From Mycolicibacterium fallax (GTDB lineage Bacteria; Actinomycetota; Actinomycetes; Mycobacteriales; Mycobacteriaceae): a DNA stretch of 64,000 nucleotides. The stretch is taken from the NCBI RefSeq assembly GCF_010726955.1, contig NZ_AP022603.1:1364001-1428000 (forward strand), read 5' to 3'. Shown piece by piece: positions 34,098 to 42,422 of this stretch (positions within the stretch are counted from its first letter, which is position 1; every line of letters begins with the position of its first letter). A program made the position numbers and the translations under genes. The notes beneath the pieces are model-generated. The model worked only from the letters and a program-made list of their open reading frames with translations, was not told where the DNA came from and did no database searches.

Positions 34098-35435
34098 TCA
34101 ACGCTTCCGCGGCCCGCGCTTCCGCGGGTCCTCGTCACCTTCGTCGCCGCGGATCAGCGTCCCGCCGCGCACGGCCTCGGCGCGCGTGTACGCGCCGGTG
34201 GCGATCAGCTCGGTTTCGCTGGCCCGCCGATACGGCACTACTTTCTCCGGCGCCTTGTTCCCTGCGCCCTGCTGGCCGCCCCCGCCGTAGCCCGGCGCGA
34301 CCGGCACGCCGCCGCCGCCCATCGGCGCGGCGCCCGTGCGCTGCCCGGCGGCGCGCGTGTCCTGGACGGGCTCGGCGCCGCTGAGCGTCACCCGCGGCGC
34401 CGCCTGCTGTCCGCCGCTGACGTTAGTGCTGGTCGTCGCGCCGCTGAAGCTGGTGCCACCGACCTGCGGCTTGGGGGCGGCCGGAGCGATCGGCGCACCG
34501 CCGGCCGCGGCGGGGGTGACGGCGGCTGCTGCGGCCAGGGGGGCGAAGTCGGCGGCGCGGTTGCGGGCGGCGTCGTCGAGCGCCTGCTGAAGGGCGTCGC
34601 CGCCGGACTCCGGCTTCTCCGCGGGCTTGCCCTGCGCAGCTGCCGGCGACGCTGCGGGTGCACCGGCCGCGACCGGCTGAGGCTGCTGCTGCTGTTGGGG
34701 CTGCCCCTGCTGCTGGAGTTCCTTCAGCAGGTCGGCGATGCGCGCCTGGGCCTCCGGGCTGCGCGACGGTGCAGGCCCGGGCGCCGCACTGGCCGGCGCG
34801 ATGCGCGGCGACGCGGGGCCGCCGGGGGAACCGTGACTGCCGCGGAGGTGATTGACAGCGCAGTCGGGGGCGCCGGCGGGGGTGCCGTCAGAATCGATGA
34901 TCGGCAGAATCAGCGTCTCGCCCAGGAACTTGGCCGATTCCGCCAGGTTCGTCGCGATGCGCGCCATGTCCGCGGTCAACGCCGCGTCCGCGGACTCGCG
35001 CTCCCGGATCTTCTTGGCCAGATCCGTCGTGGCGTCGCGGGCTTCCGCGCCTTCCTCGGCGGTGGGCTCCCGACCGTCGTTCACGGCGTCGGCGATCACG
35101 GCCTGCGCGGCTCTGCTGCGGGCCTCGGCGGCCTCCATCCCCGCGGCATTGAATCCGCCGGTTTCGGCCTTGGTGTGCCACCCGTACACCGCGCTATGCA
35201 GCTGGTTGAAGCCGCCTTCGCCGACGCGGTAGAGATCCTGCGCCTCCCGCAGGGTCTCCACCGCGGGCATCAGGGTGTGCTCGAAAACCTCGTCGGGGGT
35301 CGCACCGGAAACTGTGTTGTCCAGCTGGTCCAAACCGGTGCGGATCTCCGAGGGCGAGTACGCCGCCCGCAGATTGGCGAACAGCTGCCCGCCGCCGCCG
35401 TCGACAAATTCTTTACCAGGATCTTCCCAAGCCAT
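34098..35435 (-). CDS. Large alpha-helical protein with Gln/Pro/Ala-rich tail, possibly exported
   Basis: 445 residues starting MAWEDPGKEFVDGGG. The first 200 residues are predicted helical with a WHTKAETGG turn and long charged helices, a build reminiscent of WXG100/Esp-type type VII substrates, though no exact WXG or YxxxD/E signature can be claimed. The rest is low complexity: LKELQQQGQPQQQQQP, then Ala/Pro/Gly/Thr-rich sequence and a basic RKRGPRKR end. No signal peptide. The layout is shared with the 770-residue protein at 36,801. Unknown function; type VII-like export is only a hypothesis. Confidence 0.65.
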   Translation of the reverse strand: MAWEDPGKEFVDGGGGQLFANLRAAYSPSEIRTGLDQLDNTVSGATPDEVFEHTLMPAVETLREAQDLYRVGEGGFNQLHSAVYGWHTKAETGGFNAAGMEAAEARSRAAQAVIADAVNDGREPTAEEGAEARDATTDLAKKIRERESADAALTADMARIATNLAESAKFLGETLILPIIDSDGTPAGAPDCAVNHLRGSHGSPGGPASPRIAPASAAPGPAPSRSPEAQARIADLLKELQQQGQPQQQQQPQPVAAGAPAASPAAAQGKPAEKPESGGDALQQALDDAARNRAADFAPLAAAAAVTPAAAGGAPIAPAAPKPQVGGTSFSGATTSTNVSGGQQAAPRVTLSGAEPVQDTRAAGQRTGAAPMGGGGVPVAPGYGGGGQQGAGNKAPEKVVPYRRASETELIATGAYTRAEAVRGGTLIRGDEGDEDPRKRGPRKR

Positions 35436-35485
35436 GTCGGGGATGCTGACACGTCGGAGGCCTGGGGGCCGCGCGCGGCGCGGTG

Positions 35486-36295
35486 TCAGAACGCGGTGAT
35501 CGGCTGGATTTTCAGCCGCCGCAGGGTGCGGGCGAGGATAGACGCGCCAGCGGGGTCGTCGACGACACCAATGAGGATCGCGTTGCCGTCTCCATCGACA
35601 AGGAACATCGGGGAACCGGAGTCGCCGTCGATGCCGCCGCCCGATCCGATATAACCCCCCGCACCCCAGAAGCTGGAGCACCAGCTGCCGGTCGTTGCGC
35701 CAAAGTTGCACACCGGCACCCCCGCGGCGTCGTTGTCCATGGTCGATCGGGGCAGTGCATGTAGTTCTGTCTCGCTCAGCGCGCCGATCACAGGGCGGCC
35801 GGCGACGTAGGCTGCGGCCTTCTCCCCGGCGCGCGGGGTCCAGATGATGCCGGAGTCCTCTGCGGGGGGCCTTTCCCCGACGGGTGCGTCGGCGTCTTCA
35901 TCACGCGTGACGCGGATCTCTTCCACCTCGCCCAGATACTCGCCGTCGACCGTCACCGTCCCCGCGCAGTGCCCCGCGGTGAGGAAGCCCGTGCGCCCTG
36001 TCGACGGCTGGCGCACCGCCGGGCCCAGCGTGCAGTTGCCGCCGCTGCCGTCCGCCTGCGTGACGTGAATCTTCGCGCCCGGCACAGCGCCGTGCTTCAC
36101 CGGCGGCTGATACGGGATCGACACGTACACCGACTCCACCGGCGCCGGCTCCCCCGCCGCCGGCTCCCCCGCCGCCGCCGACGCATCTGCAACTCCCGCC
36201 GGTTCTGCACTCTCGTGTGCGGCCCCCCCGCTGCTGCAGCCAGCCAGTAGCAGCGCCACCGCGGCCGCCGCGGCCGCCGAACTCCCCCAGGTCAT
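35486..36295 (-). CDS. Trypsin-like (S1 fold) serine protease lipoprotein
   Basis: 269 residues. A signal peptide ends in the lipobox LLAGC (C20). The catalytic triad is visible: H109 in FLTAGHC, D147 in EDSGIIW and S226 in GDSGSPMF; cysteines at 88/110 and 196/206 can pair as in bacterial chymotrypsin-fold enzymes. It would be anchored outside the membrane and cut exported proteins. It lies between two large low-complexity genes, so these are possible substrates. The start ATG is chosen because it gives a proper signal peptide; AGGTGG is a weak upstream site. Confidence 0.85.
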   Translation of the reverse strand: MTWGSSAAAAAAVALLLAGCSSGGAAHESAEPAGVADASAAAGEPAAGEPAPVESVYVSIPYQPPVKHGAVPGAKIHVTQADGSGGNCTLGPAVRQPSTGRTGFLTAGHCAGTVTVDGEYLGEVEEIRVTRDEDADAPVGERPPAEDSGIIWTPRAGEKAAAYVAGRPVIGALSETELHALPRSTMDNDAAGVPVCNFGATTGSWCSSFWGAGGYIGSGGGIDGDSGSPMFLVDGDGNAILIGVVDDPAGASILARTLRRLKIQPITAF

Positions 36296-36310
36296 GCCAC
36301 CTATTCTCCC

Positions 36311-36379
36311 ATTCGCCGCAACCCCGCGGCGAATGCGCATTTTCGCGCACAAAATGTGCAACACCGCGGCTGTTGCACA
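36311..36379. promoter_or_regulatory. Two perfect palindromes in a divergent intergenic region
   Basis: ATTCGCCGC-N6-GCGGCGAAT (36,311-36,334) and TGTGCAACA-N7-TGTTGCACA (36,355-36,379) are each perfect 9-bp inverted repeats. They lie between the leftward protease gene and the rightward gene at 36,451. They look like operators for two different regulators or for promoter control on each side. Confidence 0.6.
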
Positions 36380-36450
36380 TGCCTTTGCATGACGTAAATA
36401 TGCAACTGTTTTCGCAGGTCAGAGGCGGTTTTTGGTGCTACCGTGATGGC

Positions 36451-36675
36451 ATGACAACAGCAACTGAAACCCTGGAAATCACGTACTCCGAATTCAGCGG
36501 CACCCGCGACCTGCTGGAGGAACTGGAGCTGCTCGCGCGCGAGGCCCGCCGGGCGGCCGACACCCTCGACGGCCCGGCCTCCTTGGGCATGACCACCCAG
36601 GAGCGGTACGCGGCCACCGAGCGCATCTGGCGGGACCTGCTGGCAGAGATCTACGCAATGGACTCCGGCCGCTAA
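36451..36675 (+). CDS. 74-residue acidic hypothetical protein
   Basis: Starts MTTATETLEITYSEFSG, followed by charged helices (DLLEELELLAREARRAADTL and ERIWRDLLAEIYAMDSG). No Shine-Dalgarno sequence is clear before the ATG. Single gene between the palindromes and a bidirectional terminator. Size and acidity would suit a small partner or antitoxin, but no toxin gene is adjacent. Confidence 0.55.
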   Translation: MTTATETLEITYSEFSGTRDLLEELELLAREARRAADTLDGPASLGMTTQERYAATERIWRDLLAEIYAMDSGR

Positions 36676-36682
36676 AGCTGAA

Positions 36683-36722
36683 GCGGCCCCTGCACCCGAG
36701 GGGGAGGGGATGCAGGGGCCGC
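36683..36722. terminator. Bidirectional hairpin terminator
   Basis: GCGGCCCCTGCA and TGCAGGGGCCGC form a perfect 12-bp stem with a 16-base loop between the convergent genes at 36,675 and 36,801. Confidence 0.7.
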
Positions 36723-36800
36723 GCGGATAGGGAAGTATCCGCCGCCGATTCTCCGCCCCCGGAGGCCCGGGCGGCGAGCGCGACACGGTTCGCCGCGGCT

Positions 36801-39113
36801 CTAGCCCACGGCGCCGGGGTCCATCCGCCGCGGCGCCACGCTGGGCTGGGTGCCGCCGCTGCCGGTGCTCGTCTCCGCAGCGTTGGCGGGGCCGGTGCCG
36901 GGCTTGCCCACGGTGGGCAGGCCGGGCGTGCCGCCGGAGGTGAACCCGCCGCCACCGCCACCGCCGCCGCCGCCGCCGTCGTCATCGCCGCCGCTGCGTC
37001 CCAGCGGCGGGACCGCCGTGGGTTCTACGGCCGGTTCAGCACCGCCGGGCACCGGGTAGGTCACGTCCGCCGGGGCGGGACCGGACACCGGGCCGCCGAG
37101 GGCGGCGCCGCCGCCGGCGTCGGGCAGCCGGAAGTACCCGCCGCGCTCACCCAACTGGGTGGGCACCGCGTCGGCGCCCACCACGTCGTATTTCTGCAGG
37201 TCGTAGAATTCGCCGTCGCCGAGCACCATGAACCGCTGATCCCCCGCGACGAGGATGTCGCCGGGCGCGGACTTGGCCGGCGGGATCTGCTGGCCGAGGT
37301 CCTGGCCGGGCACCGGCGGCTTGAGGCCCGCCTGCGCGGCGGCGTCGGCCAGGCTCAGCGGTTTGGCCGGGTCGGCGCCGGCGAGCAGCTGCGCCATCTT
37401 CGCGGTCTTCGGATCCGGGAACTCGACGCCCTTCTTGCCCTTGACGTCGACTTTCGTCTCGGGCTTGGCCTCGGCGGCCTTGGCCTCGGGCTTGCTCTGC
37501 CCGGTTCCGGGGCCGGGGGCCGGCATCGCGGCCGCCGGAGCGGGCCCCGGCTGCGGCGCCGCCGCGGCCGGCTGCTGCTGCTGGCGGCTGTTGTCGAGGC
37601 CGGTCAGCGGCCGGATCTCCCGCCGCTGGTCCTTGGACTTGTCGTCGGCGGGGTCTTTGAGCTTCTTCGGCTCCTCCGCCTGCTTGCCGAGGTCCTTGAG
37701 CCCGGCCGGCGCCGGGGTCTGCTGGCCGAGGCCGCTCAGCGGGCTGCCCCCCAGCGGGCTGGCCCCCAACGGGTTGCCGGTTGCCGGGGTGCCCTGCTTG
37801 CCGAGCTGGTCGAGCAGCTTGTCGACGCCGGAGTCCGGCTTCGGCTGCGGGGTCGGGGTCGGGGCCGGCTGCGGGGCGGGTGTGGTGTCGGGTTTCGTCT
37901 CCGGCTTCGGCTTCTCGTTGCTGGCGTTGCTGGCGGTGCGGGCGCCGTAGACGGCGGTCAGTGGGGTGAGCTGCTCGGTGAACAGGCCGTCGATGCTGCC
38001 GGTGGCGGCGCGGATCTTGGCGGCGTTCTGGACCACCGCGTCCTCCAGCGTGCGGGTGGCGCCGGTGCTGCCGTCGAGCTTGCCGGAGTTGGCGGCCCAG
38101 CTCTCGCGCAGTTCCCGGTTGGCGGTGCGGAACGCGCCGTGGCTTCCCCCCGCCGCATCCGCTGCGTGCTTGAGCTGCGCCATGATCAGCGGCGCCTGGT
38201 CGGGCAGCGCTCGCATCGCGGCGAAGGTGGGGGCCAGCTTCTCCCGGTACTGCAGGAAGTAGTCCTCGCCGGAGTTGCGCAGGGCCTGGTCGACGGCGTC
38301 ATAGGCGTCAGCGATGCCGGCCAGCCACGCCGTGACGGCGTCCTTCACGGCAGGGGTGTCCAGGGGGATCGGCTGATCCACCGTGCCGCCCTGCTGCCAG
38401 GAGACGCCGTCGGGGCCGTCGCTGTAGCCGTACAGGTTGCGCTGAATGCTGGTGAGGATCGCATCGGCGGTCTTGACGTTCTGCTCCTCGGAGCCGGGCA
38501 GGGTGAAGGTGTTCCGGCCGTCGGGTGCGGCCCAGGCGTTGTAGCTGCCACCATCGTCATTTACAAGGAGATTGAGGCCCATCCCGATCCACCCGACCGG
38601 GCCGGGGACCGCGCCGAGCGCGCCGAGGGCGGCGTCCACGTAACGGCCTTCGTTCAGCGCCTTGACCGCGAGGACGGCGCTTGCGACGTTGCCGGCCACC
38701 GGCACGAAGCGGAACCCCTTCTGGAGCGCGCCGATGGGGACCTTCTTCAGGCCGGGGGTGTCGTGCTTGACCGCCGCCTGCTGCAGTTTGCCGGCGGTCG
38801 CGTCGGTCAGCTTGTGCCCGACGTCGCGCTGCCAGCGGTAGAAGCCCCTTGCGCGGTCGCCGGCATCGGCGGCCGCGGCCTTCGCGGCGCCCTTCTTGCC
38901 GTCGCCGTCACCCTTGCCGTCGCCCTTCTTGGCGCCGTCACCCTTGTCCTTACCGCCGCCGTCACCCTTCTTGCCGGCGTCGCCCTTGCCGGCCTTCGCA
39001 TCAGCGGCGGCGGCGGCCTTCTCTTGCGCGTTGAAGATGCGCGCGGCCTCGGCGCGGATGCGCGCCTCCCGCGCCTCCGCCGCGCGTTCGGCCTCGAACT
39101 CCGATCGCAACAT
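36801..39113 (-). CDS. 770-residue low-complexity protein with hydrophobic central segment, possibly exported
   Basis: Regions in order: charged helix (1-40); Lys/Asp/Gly repeats (about 42-80, KKGDGKGDGDGKKG); a helical domain with a hydrophobic stretch (about 125-180, RFVPVAGNVASAVLAVKAL and GAVPGPVGWIGMGLNLLV); more helices; a long Pro/Ala/Lys/Gln-rich region (about 395-560); and a small globular C-terminal module (APGDILVAGDQRFMVLGDG, YFRLPD, about 605-655) before a Gly-rich end. The central part recalls the membrane-inserting segments of pore-forming or toxin-delivery proteins. No signal peptide. Its start overlaps the stop of the upstream HTH gene. Function unknown. Confidence 0.7.
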   Translation of the reverse strand: MLRSEFEAERAAEAREARIRAEAARIFNAQEKAAAAADAKAGKGDAGKKGDGGGKDKGDGAKKGDGKGDGDGKKGAAKAAAADAGDRARGFYRWQRDVGHKLTDATAGKLQQAAVKHDTPGLKKVPIGALQKGFRFVPVAGNVASAVLAVKALNEGRYVDAALGALGAVPGPVGWIGMGLNLLVNDDGGSYNAWAAPDGRNTFTLPGSEEQNVKTADAILTSIQRNLYGYSDGPDGVSWQQGGTVDQPIPLDTPAVKDAVTAWLAGIADAYDAVDQALRNSGEDYFLQYREKLAPTFAAMRALPDQAPLIMAQLKHAADAAGGSHGAFRTANRELRESWAANSGKLDGSTGATRTLEDAVVQNAAKIRAATGSIDGLFTEQLTPLTAVYGARTASNASNEKPKPETKPDTTPAPQPAPTPTPQPKPDSGVDKLLDQLGKQGTPATGNPLGASPLGGSPLSGLGQQTPAPAGLKDLGKQAEEPKKLKDPADDKSKDQRREIRPLTGLDNSRQQQQPAAAAPQPGPAPAAAMPAPGPGTGQSKPEAKAAEAKPETKVDVKGKKGVEFPDPKTAKMAQLLAGADPAKPLSLADAAAQAGLKPPVPGQDLGQQIPPAKSAPGDILVAGDQRFMVLGDGEFYDLQKYDVVGADAVPTQLGERGGYFRLPDAGGGAALGGPVSGPAPADVTYPVPGGAEPAVEPTAVPPLGRSGGDDDGGGGGGGGGGGFTSGGTPGLPTVGKPGTGPANAAETSTGSGGTQPSVAPRRMDPGAVG

Positions 39114-39310
39114 CAGCGCACCTCCCCGGCGGCGGCGTCGCGGTAGCGCCGCACCGTGCTGGCGCTCACTTGAAATTCGGCGGCCAAGGCCTCGACGCGC
39201 TCGCCTTCCAGGGCCCGGCGGCCGATCTGCGCGCGGACCGCGGGGTTGCTGATCCTGTGCTCAAAGCTGCGGCCGGGAACACCCCGGCTGAGCTGCATGT
39301 TTGCGTTCAT
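39113..39310 (-). CDS. Small HTH regulator
   Basis: 65 residues. GERVEALAAEFQVSASTVRRYRD at the C-terminus is a resolvase/Hin-type helix-turn-helix, and the N-terminal part is basic. It is co-translated with the 770-residue protein (TGATG overlap) and is likely its regulator. No clear ribosome-binding site; an internal ATG four codons later is an alternative start. Confidence 0.65.
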   Translation of the reverse strand: MNANMQLSRGVPGRSFEHRISNPAVRAQIGRRALEGERVEALAAEFQVSASTVRRYRDAAAGEVR

Positions 39311-39405
39311 GCTGCCGTGGTACCACGCGGCGCGGTGCCACGACGGGTAGGGCGCGGTCCGGCGACGCGGCGCAGCGGTCGGTGCCCCGTGGCAGCATCA
39401 AATGC

Positions 39406-39747
39406 ATGAGCAAGCCGTACGACGAGGCCCAGAACGCGGCGATGTGGGCCCAGCTGCCGCCGTGGCCGGCCTGGAAAGTCGTCGCCGTCGAGGTGGTCGG
39501 CGAGTTTCGGGTCCGCGTCACTCACGAGGACGGGACGGTCGGAGAGCACACGTTCGCGCCGGAGGACTTCCGCGGGGATTTCGCCTCGATTGCCGACCCC
39601 GAGGTGTTTGCGACGGCAACGATCGTCGATGGTGACACTTTGGGGTGGGTTCTGCCCGGCGGTGTGATCTACGACGTCGCTCCCGATGCCTTGTGGTTGC
39701 ATGCGCACGGGCATTGCGATCACAGCTGCGGCCACCCGCCGCGATGA
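39406..39747 (+). CDS. DUF2442-like protein
   Basis: 113 residues. VVAVEVVGEFRVRVTHEDGT, then FRGDFASIADPEVFATATIV and LGWVLPGGVIYDVAPDALW follow the DUF2442 pattern, a small beta-rich family of unknown function often beside DUF4160. A His/Cys-rich end (HAHGHCDHSCGH) is unusual and could bind metal. Its stop overlaps the murB start (ATGA), so the two are coupled, which suggests a joint role or shared timing. Confidence 0.7.
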   Translation: MSKPYDEAQNAAMWAQLPPWPAWKVVAVEVVGEFRVRVTHEDGTVGEHTFAPEDFRGDFASIADPEVFATATIVDGDTLGWVLPGGVIYDVAPDALWLHAHGHCDHSCGHPPR

Positions 39748-40742
39748 GCCCCGCCAACTTCGCCGCCCTGACCACCCTCCGCGTCGGCGGCCCCGTTGCC
39801 CGGCTGATGACGGCGACCACCGCCGAGGAACTGGTCACCGCCGCGGCCGATCCTGATGCGCTGCTCGTCGGCGGCGGCTCCAACCTGCTGGTTGGCGATG
39901 ACGGCTTCCCCGGCACAGTGGTCTTGGTGCGCACCACCGGCGTCGAGGTCGACGGCGACTTGGTCACCGTCGCGGCCGGCGAGAACTGGGACGGCTTCGT
40001 CGCCGAGATGCTCGCTGCCGGGCGCGGTCAGTTGTCCGCCCTGTCCGGCATCCCCGGGACGGTGGGGGCGACGCCGATTCAGAATGTCGGCGCGTACGGT
40101 GCGGACGTGTCGCAGTTTCTGACGGGCGTCACGGTCTACGACCGGGAGCTGCAGAAGGTCCGCGACATGTCCGCTGAGGATTGCGGTTTCGGATACCGGA
40201 CCTCGATCTTCAAACGCAACTCGCGCCGGGTCGTGCTGTCCGTGACGTTCCGGCTGCCGGTGTGCGAAACCGCCAGCGTGACCTATCCGCAACTAGCCGG
40301 CCGGCTCGGCGTTCGGGTCGGGGACGACGCTCCGGCGGGTGCGGTGCGGGACGCGGTGCTGGCGCTGCGCCGCAGCAAGGGCATGGTCCTCGACGCCGAG
40401 GATCGCGACACGTGGAGCGTCGGCTCATTCTTCATCAACCCCGTCGTCGCCGAGGTCCCGGCCGCGGCGGATGGTGGGCCGGCACACCCGGCCCCCGCGG
40501 GGGTGAAGCTGTCTGCGGCATGGCTGATCGAGAACGCGGGATTCGGTCCGGGATTCACCGTGCCGGGAAGCGGGGGCCGGGCGGCGCTGTCGACGAAGCA
40601 CACCCTGGCGATCACTAACCGCGGCGGCGCCACCGCCGCCGATGTCCTGGAGCTGGCTGGGCACATCCGCGACGGGGTGTGGGAGCGGTTCGGGGTGCAG
40701 CTGGCGCCGGAGGCGACGCTGGTGGGCTGCGAGCTGCGCTGA
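39744..40742 (+). CDS. murB: UDP-N-acetylenolpyruvoylglucosamine reductase (element-borne MurB)
   Basis: 332 residues. MurB reduces UDP-GlcNAc-enolpyruvate to UDP-MurNAc with FAD and NADPH, the second step of peptidoglycan precursor synthesis. FAD-binding motifs LVGGGSNLLV and SGIPGTVGATPIQNVGAYG, R152 in FGYRTS, catalytic S228 in SVGSFFINP and the C-terminal PEATLVG glutamate are present, so the enzyme should be active. It lies inside the element, not at the usual chromosomal murB locus, so it is probably a second copy. The ATG overlaps the DUF2442 stop. A role in resistance or in wall remodelling for transfer is speculative. Confidence 0.9.
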   Translation: MSPANFAALTTLRVGGPVARLMTATTAEELVTAAADPDALLVGGGSNLLVGDDGFPGTVVLVRTTGVEVDGDLVTVAAGENWDGFVAEMLAAGRGQLSALSGIPGTVGATPIQNVGAYGADVSQFLTGVTVYDRELQKVRDMSAEDCGFGYRTSIFKRNSRRVVLSVTFRLPVCETASVTYPQLAGRLGVRVGDDAPAGAVRDAVLALRRSKGMVLDAEDRDTWSVGSFFINPVVAEVPAAADGGPAHPAPAGVKLSAAWLIENAGFGPGFTVPGSGGRAALSTKHTLAITNRGGATAADVLELAGHIRDGVWERFGVQLAPEATLVGCELR

Positions 40743-40789
40743 CCGCGCCCCGCCCCGTCGCACGCCGCCCGCGGCTGCACGCTGCGAGC

Positions 40790-41071
40790 ATGGACATCTT
40801 CAGCGACCCCGGCCCCGCCCGCCGCGAGGCCCTGGCGGCCCGCTACCGCGCGCTGCTGACCGATGCGCGCCGCGCCGGCGGCGTCATCCCCGGGCACCTG
40901 TCCGGAGGGGAGCGGGAGGTGCTGGCCGCGCTGCTCAGCGGCGCCGAGCCCGACGCCGCGGTCTGCCAGCGCCTGGCGCCCGGCATCTTCGGGCTGCGCG
41001 CCGCCGAGGCTGATCCGGCTGCGGCAGAGGCGCGGGCGAGAGTGTGGCTTCAGGACGTGGCGCGGGGCTGA
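40790..41071 (+). CDS. 93-residue hypothetical protein
   Basis: Helical protein with RREALAARYRALLTDARRAG and a SGGEREVLAALLSGAEPD segment. No family recognised and no Shine-Dalgarno sequence. It lies 47 bases after murB and 51 bases before the integrase, so it may share their transcript. Confidence 0.5.
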   Translation: MDIFSDPGPARREALAARYRALLTDARRAGGVIPGHLSGGEREVLAALLSGAEPDAAVCQRLAPGIFGLRAAEADPAAAEARARVWLQDVARG

Positions 41072-41122
41072 TTCTGGACCTCGGGACCGCCGCGGTCAGC
41101 GGCGCGTGGCACGCTGCTGTGC

Positions 41123-42316
41123 ATGGCACGGCGACCGGACTGGGTGAAGCCTGTCGAAACGTCAGCGGGGCGCCGGTACGAGGTGCGGGTACATGCCGAG
41201 CGGGCGGACGGCACACGGTTCCAGCACAAGAAGCGGTTCCGCACGGTCGAGGAGGCCGTGAAGTGGCGCAGCACGGTGGTCTCCGAGGTCGCTCACGGCA
41301 CCCACATCGCGCCCTCCGATCTGACCGTGCGGCAGGCCGCCGACGCGTGGCTCGCGGGCCAGCGCATCCGGACCAGCACCCGTGAGGGCTATGTCGCAAA
41401 TCTGCGCCCCCTGGTCGACATGCTGGGTGACCGCGCAGCGCAGAGCATCACCAAGGCCGACATCGAATTGCTGGTGCAGAAACTGCGGCGGGGAGGGCTG
41501 CCATTCGGCGACTGGCACGCACCGGAGAAGCTGCTGAAAGCGACCCGGAAGAAGCGAGATCCGCTGGCGCCGCGCACGATCAACGCCTGCCTGATCCGGG
41601 TGCGCGCGGTGTTCGACGACCTGATGCAGCAGGGCGCTCTGATCCGAAACCCCGCAGCGCACGTGAAGTCGCTTCCCGTGACTCGCCCGGCACTGTCCAC
41701 GCTCGACGCAGACCAGGCCGCGACGCTGCTCGAATGGACGGCCGCCGAACGCTTCCACATCGCGTGGCGATTGGCGCTGTCAGGGTTGCGCCGCGGTGAG
41801 GTCCTCGCACTGCGGTGGGACGGCGTCGACTTCGACGCGAACACCGTCGCGATCGACGCGGCTCGCGTCGCGGTTTCGGGTGGCAGTGAGACCGGCGCGA
41901 CGAAGACGAAATCCAGTGAGCGAACTCTGCCACTGCCGCCCGATCTCGCCGCGGCGCTCAAGCGGGAGAAGCAGCGTCAGCGGGAGCTGAAACTGCAGCT
42001 CGGATCGAAGTGGCCGAACAGTGGGCTGGTCGTTGTCGACGAGTTCGGGAACCCCCCGCATCCGGACACCCTCAGTAAGGCGTGGCGCGAGGCCCTGGAG
42101 GCCGCGGGGCTCCCGCACGTTCGGCTGCACGATGCGCGGCACAGCTGCGCCACTCTCATGCACCTCGACGGGGTGCCGGCCGCGGTGATCGCGGCGTGGC
42201 TGGGGCACACCGACGCGCGGTTCACGCTGAGTGTCTACGCGCACGCGACGAACGACGCCCTCGCCGACGCCGCAGCGTCGCTGTCCAGGGTGACCGGAAA
42301 GCGGAAAGCTGACTGA
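41123..42316 (+). CDS. int: tRNA-Val-targeting tyrosine integrase
   Basis: 397 residues with three parts: an N-terminal arm-binding region (about 1-62, YEVRVHAERADG and RFRTVEEAVKWR), a SAM-like core-binding domain (about 65-180) and the catalytic domain with R224, K263, H336-x-x-R339, H362 and Y372. The gene ends 106 bases from attR, the standard place for an element integrase. It would recombine the 66-bp att sites in tRNA-Val. The TGGGTCATCGG repeats near both ends are the likely arm sites. The ATG has no clear Shine-Dalgarno sequence. Confidence 0.92.
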   Translation: MARRPDWVKPVETSAGRRYEVRVHAERADGTRFQHKKRFRTVEEAVKWRSTVVSEVAHGTHIAPSDLTVRQAADAWLAGQRIRTSTREGYVANLRPLVDMLGDRAAQSITKADIELLVQKLRRGGLPFGDWHAPEKLLKATRKKRDPLAPRTINACLIRVRAVFDDLMQQGALIRNPAAHVKSLPVTRPALSTLDADQAATLLEWTAAERFHIAWRLALSGLRRGEVLALRWDGVDFDANTVAIDAARVAVSGGSETGATKTKSSERTLPLPPDLAAALKREKQRQRELKLQLGSKWPNSGLVVVDEFGNPPHPDTLSKAWREALEAAGLPHVRLHDARHSCATLMHLDGVPAAVIAAWLGHTDARFTLSVYAHATNDALADAAASLSRVTGKRKAD

Positions 42317-42323
42317 CCCCGCG

Positions 42324-42385
42324 TGGGTCATCGGCGGGTCATCGGCGACCGATTAATTCTCGAATGGGTCACTCTGGGTCATCGG
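42324..42385. repeat. Copies of the 11-bp repeat just inside attR (candidate arm sites)
   Basis: TGGGTCATCGG at 42,324-42,334 and 42,375-42,385, with variants CGGGTCATCGG at 42,335 and TGGGTCACTC at 42,365. The same unit and orientation as at 17,876-17,940. They lie between the integrase stop and the att core. Confidence 0.7.
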
Positions 42386-42422
42386 AGCACTTTCCGAAAA
42401 TCCCGGTTACAGGTAAAACATA

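Noticed and set aside
39406..39747. DUF2442 gene as part of a toxin-antitoxin pair
   Set aside because: The usual DUF4160 partner is missing; the coupled gene is murB.
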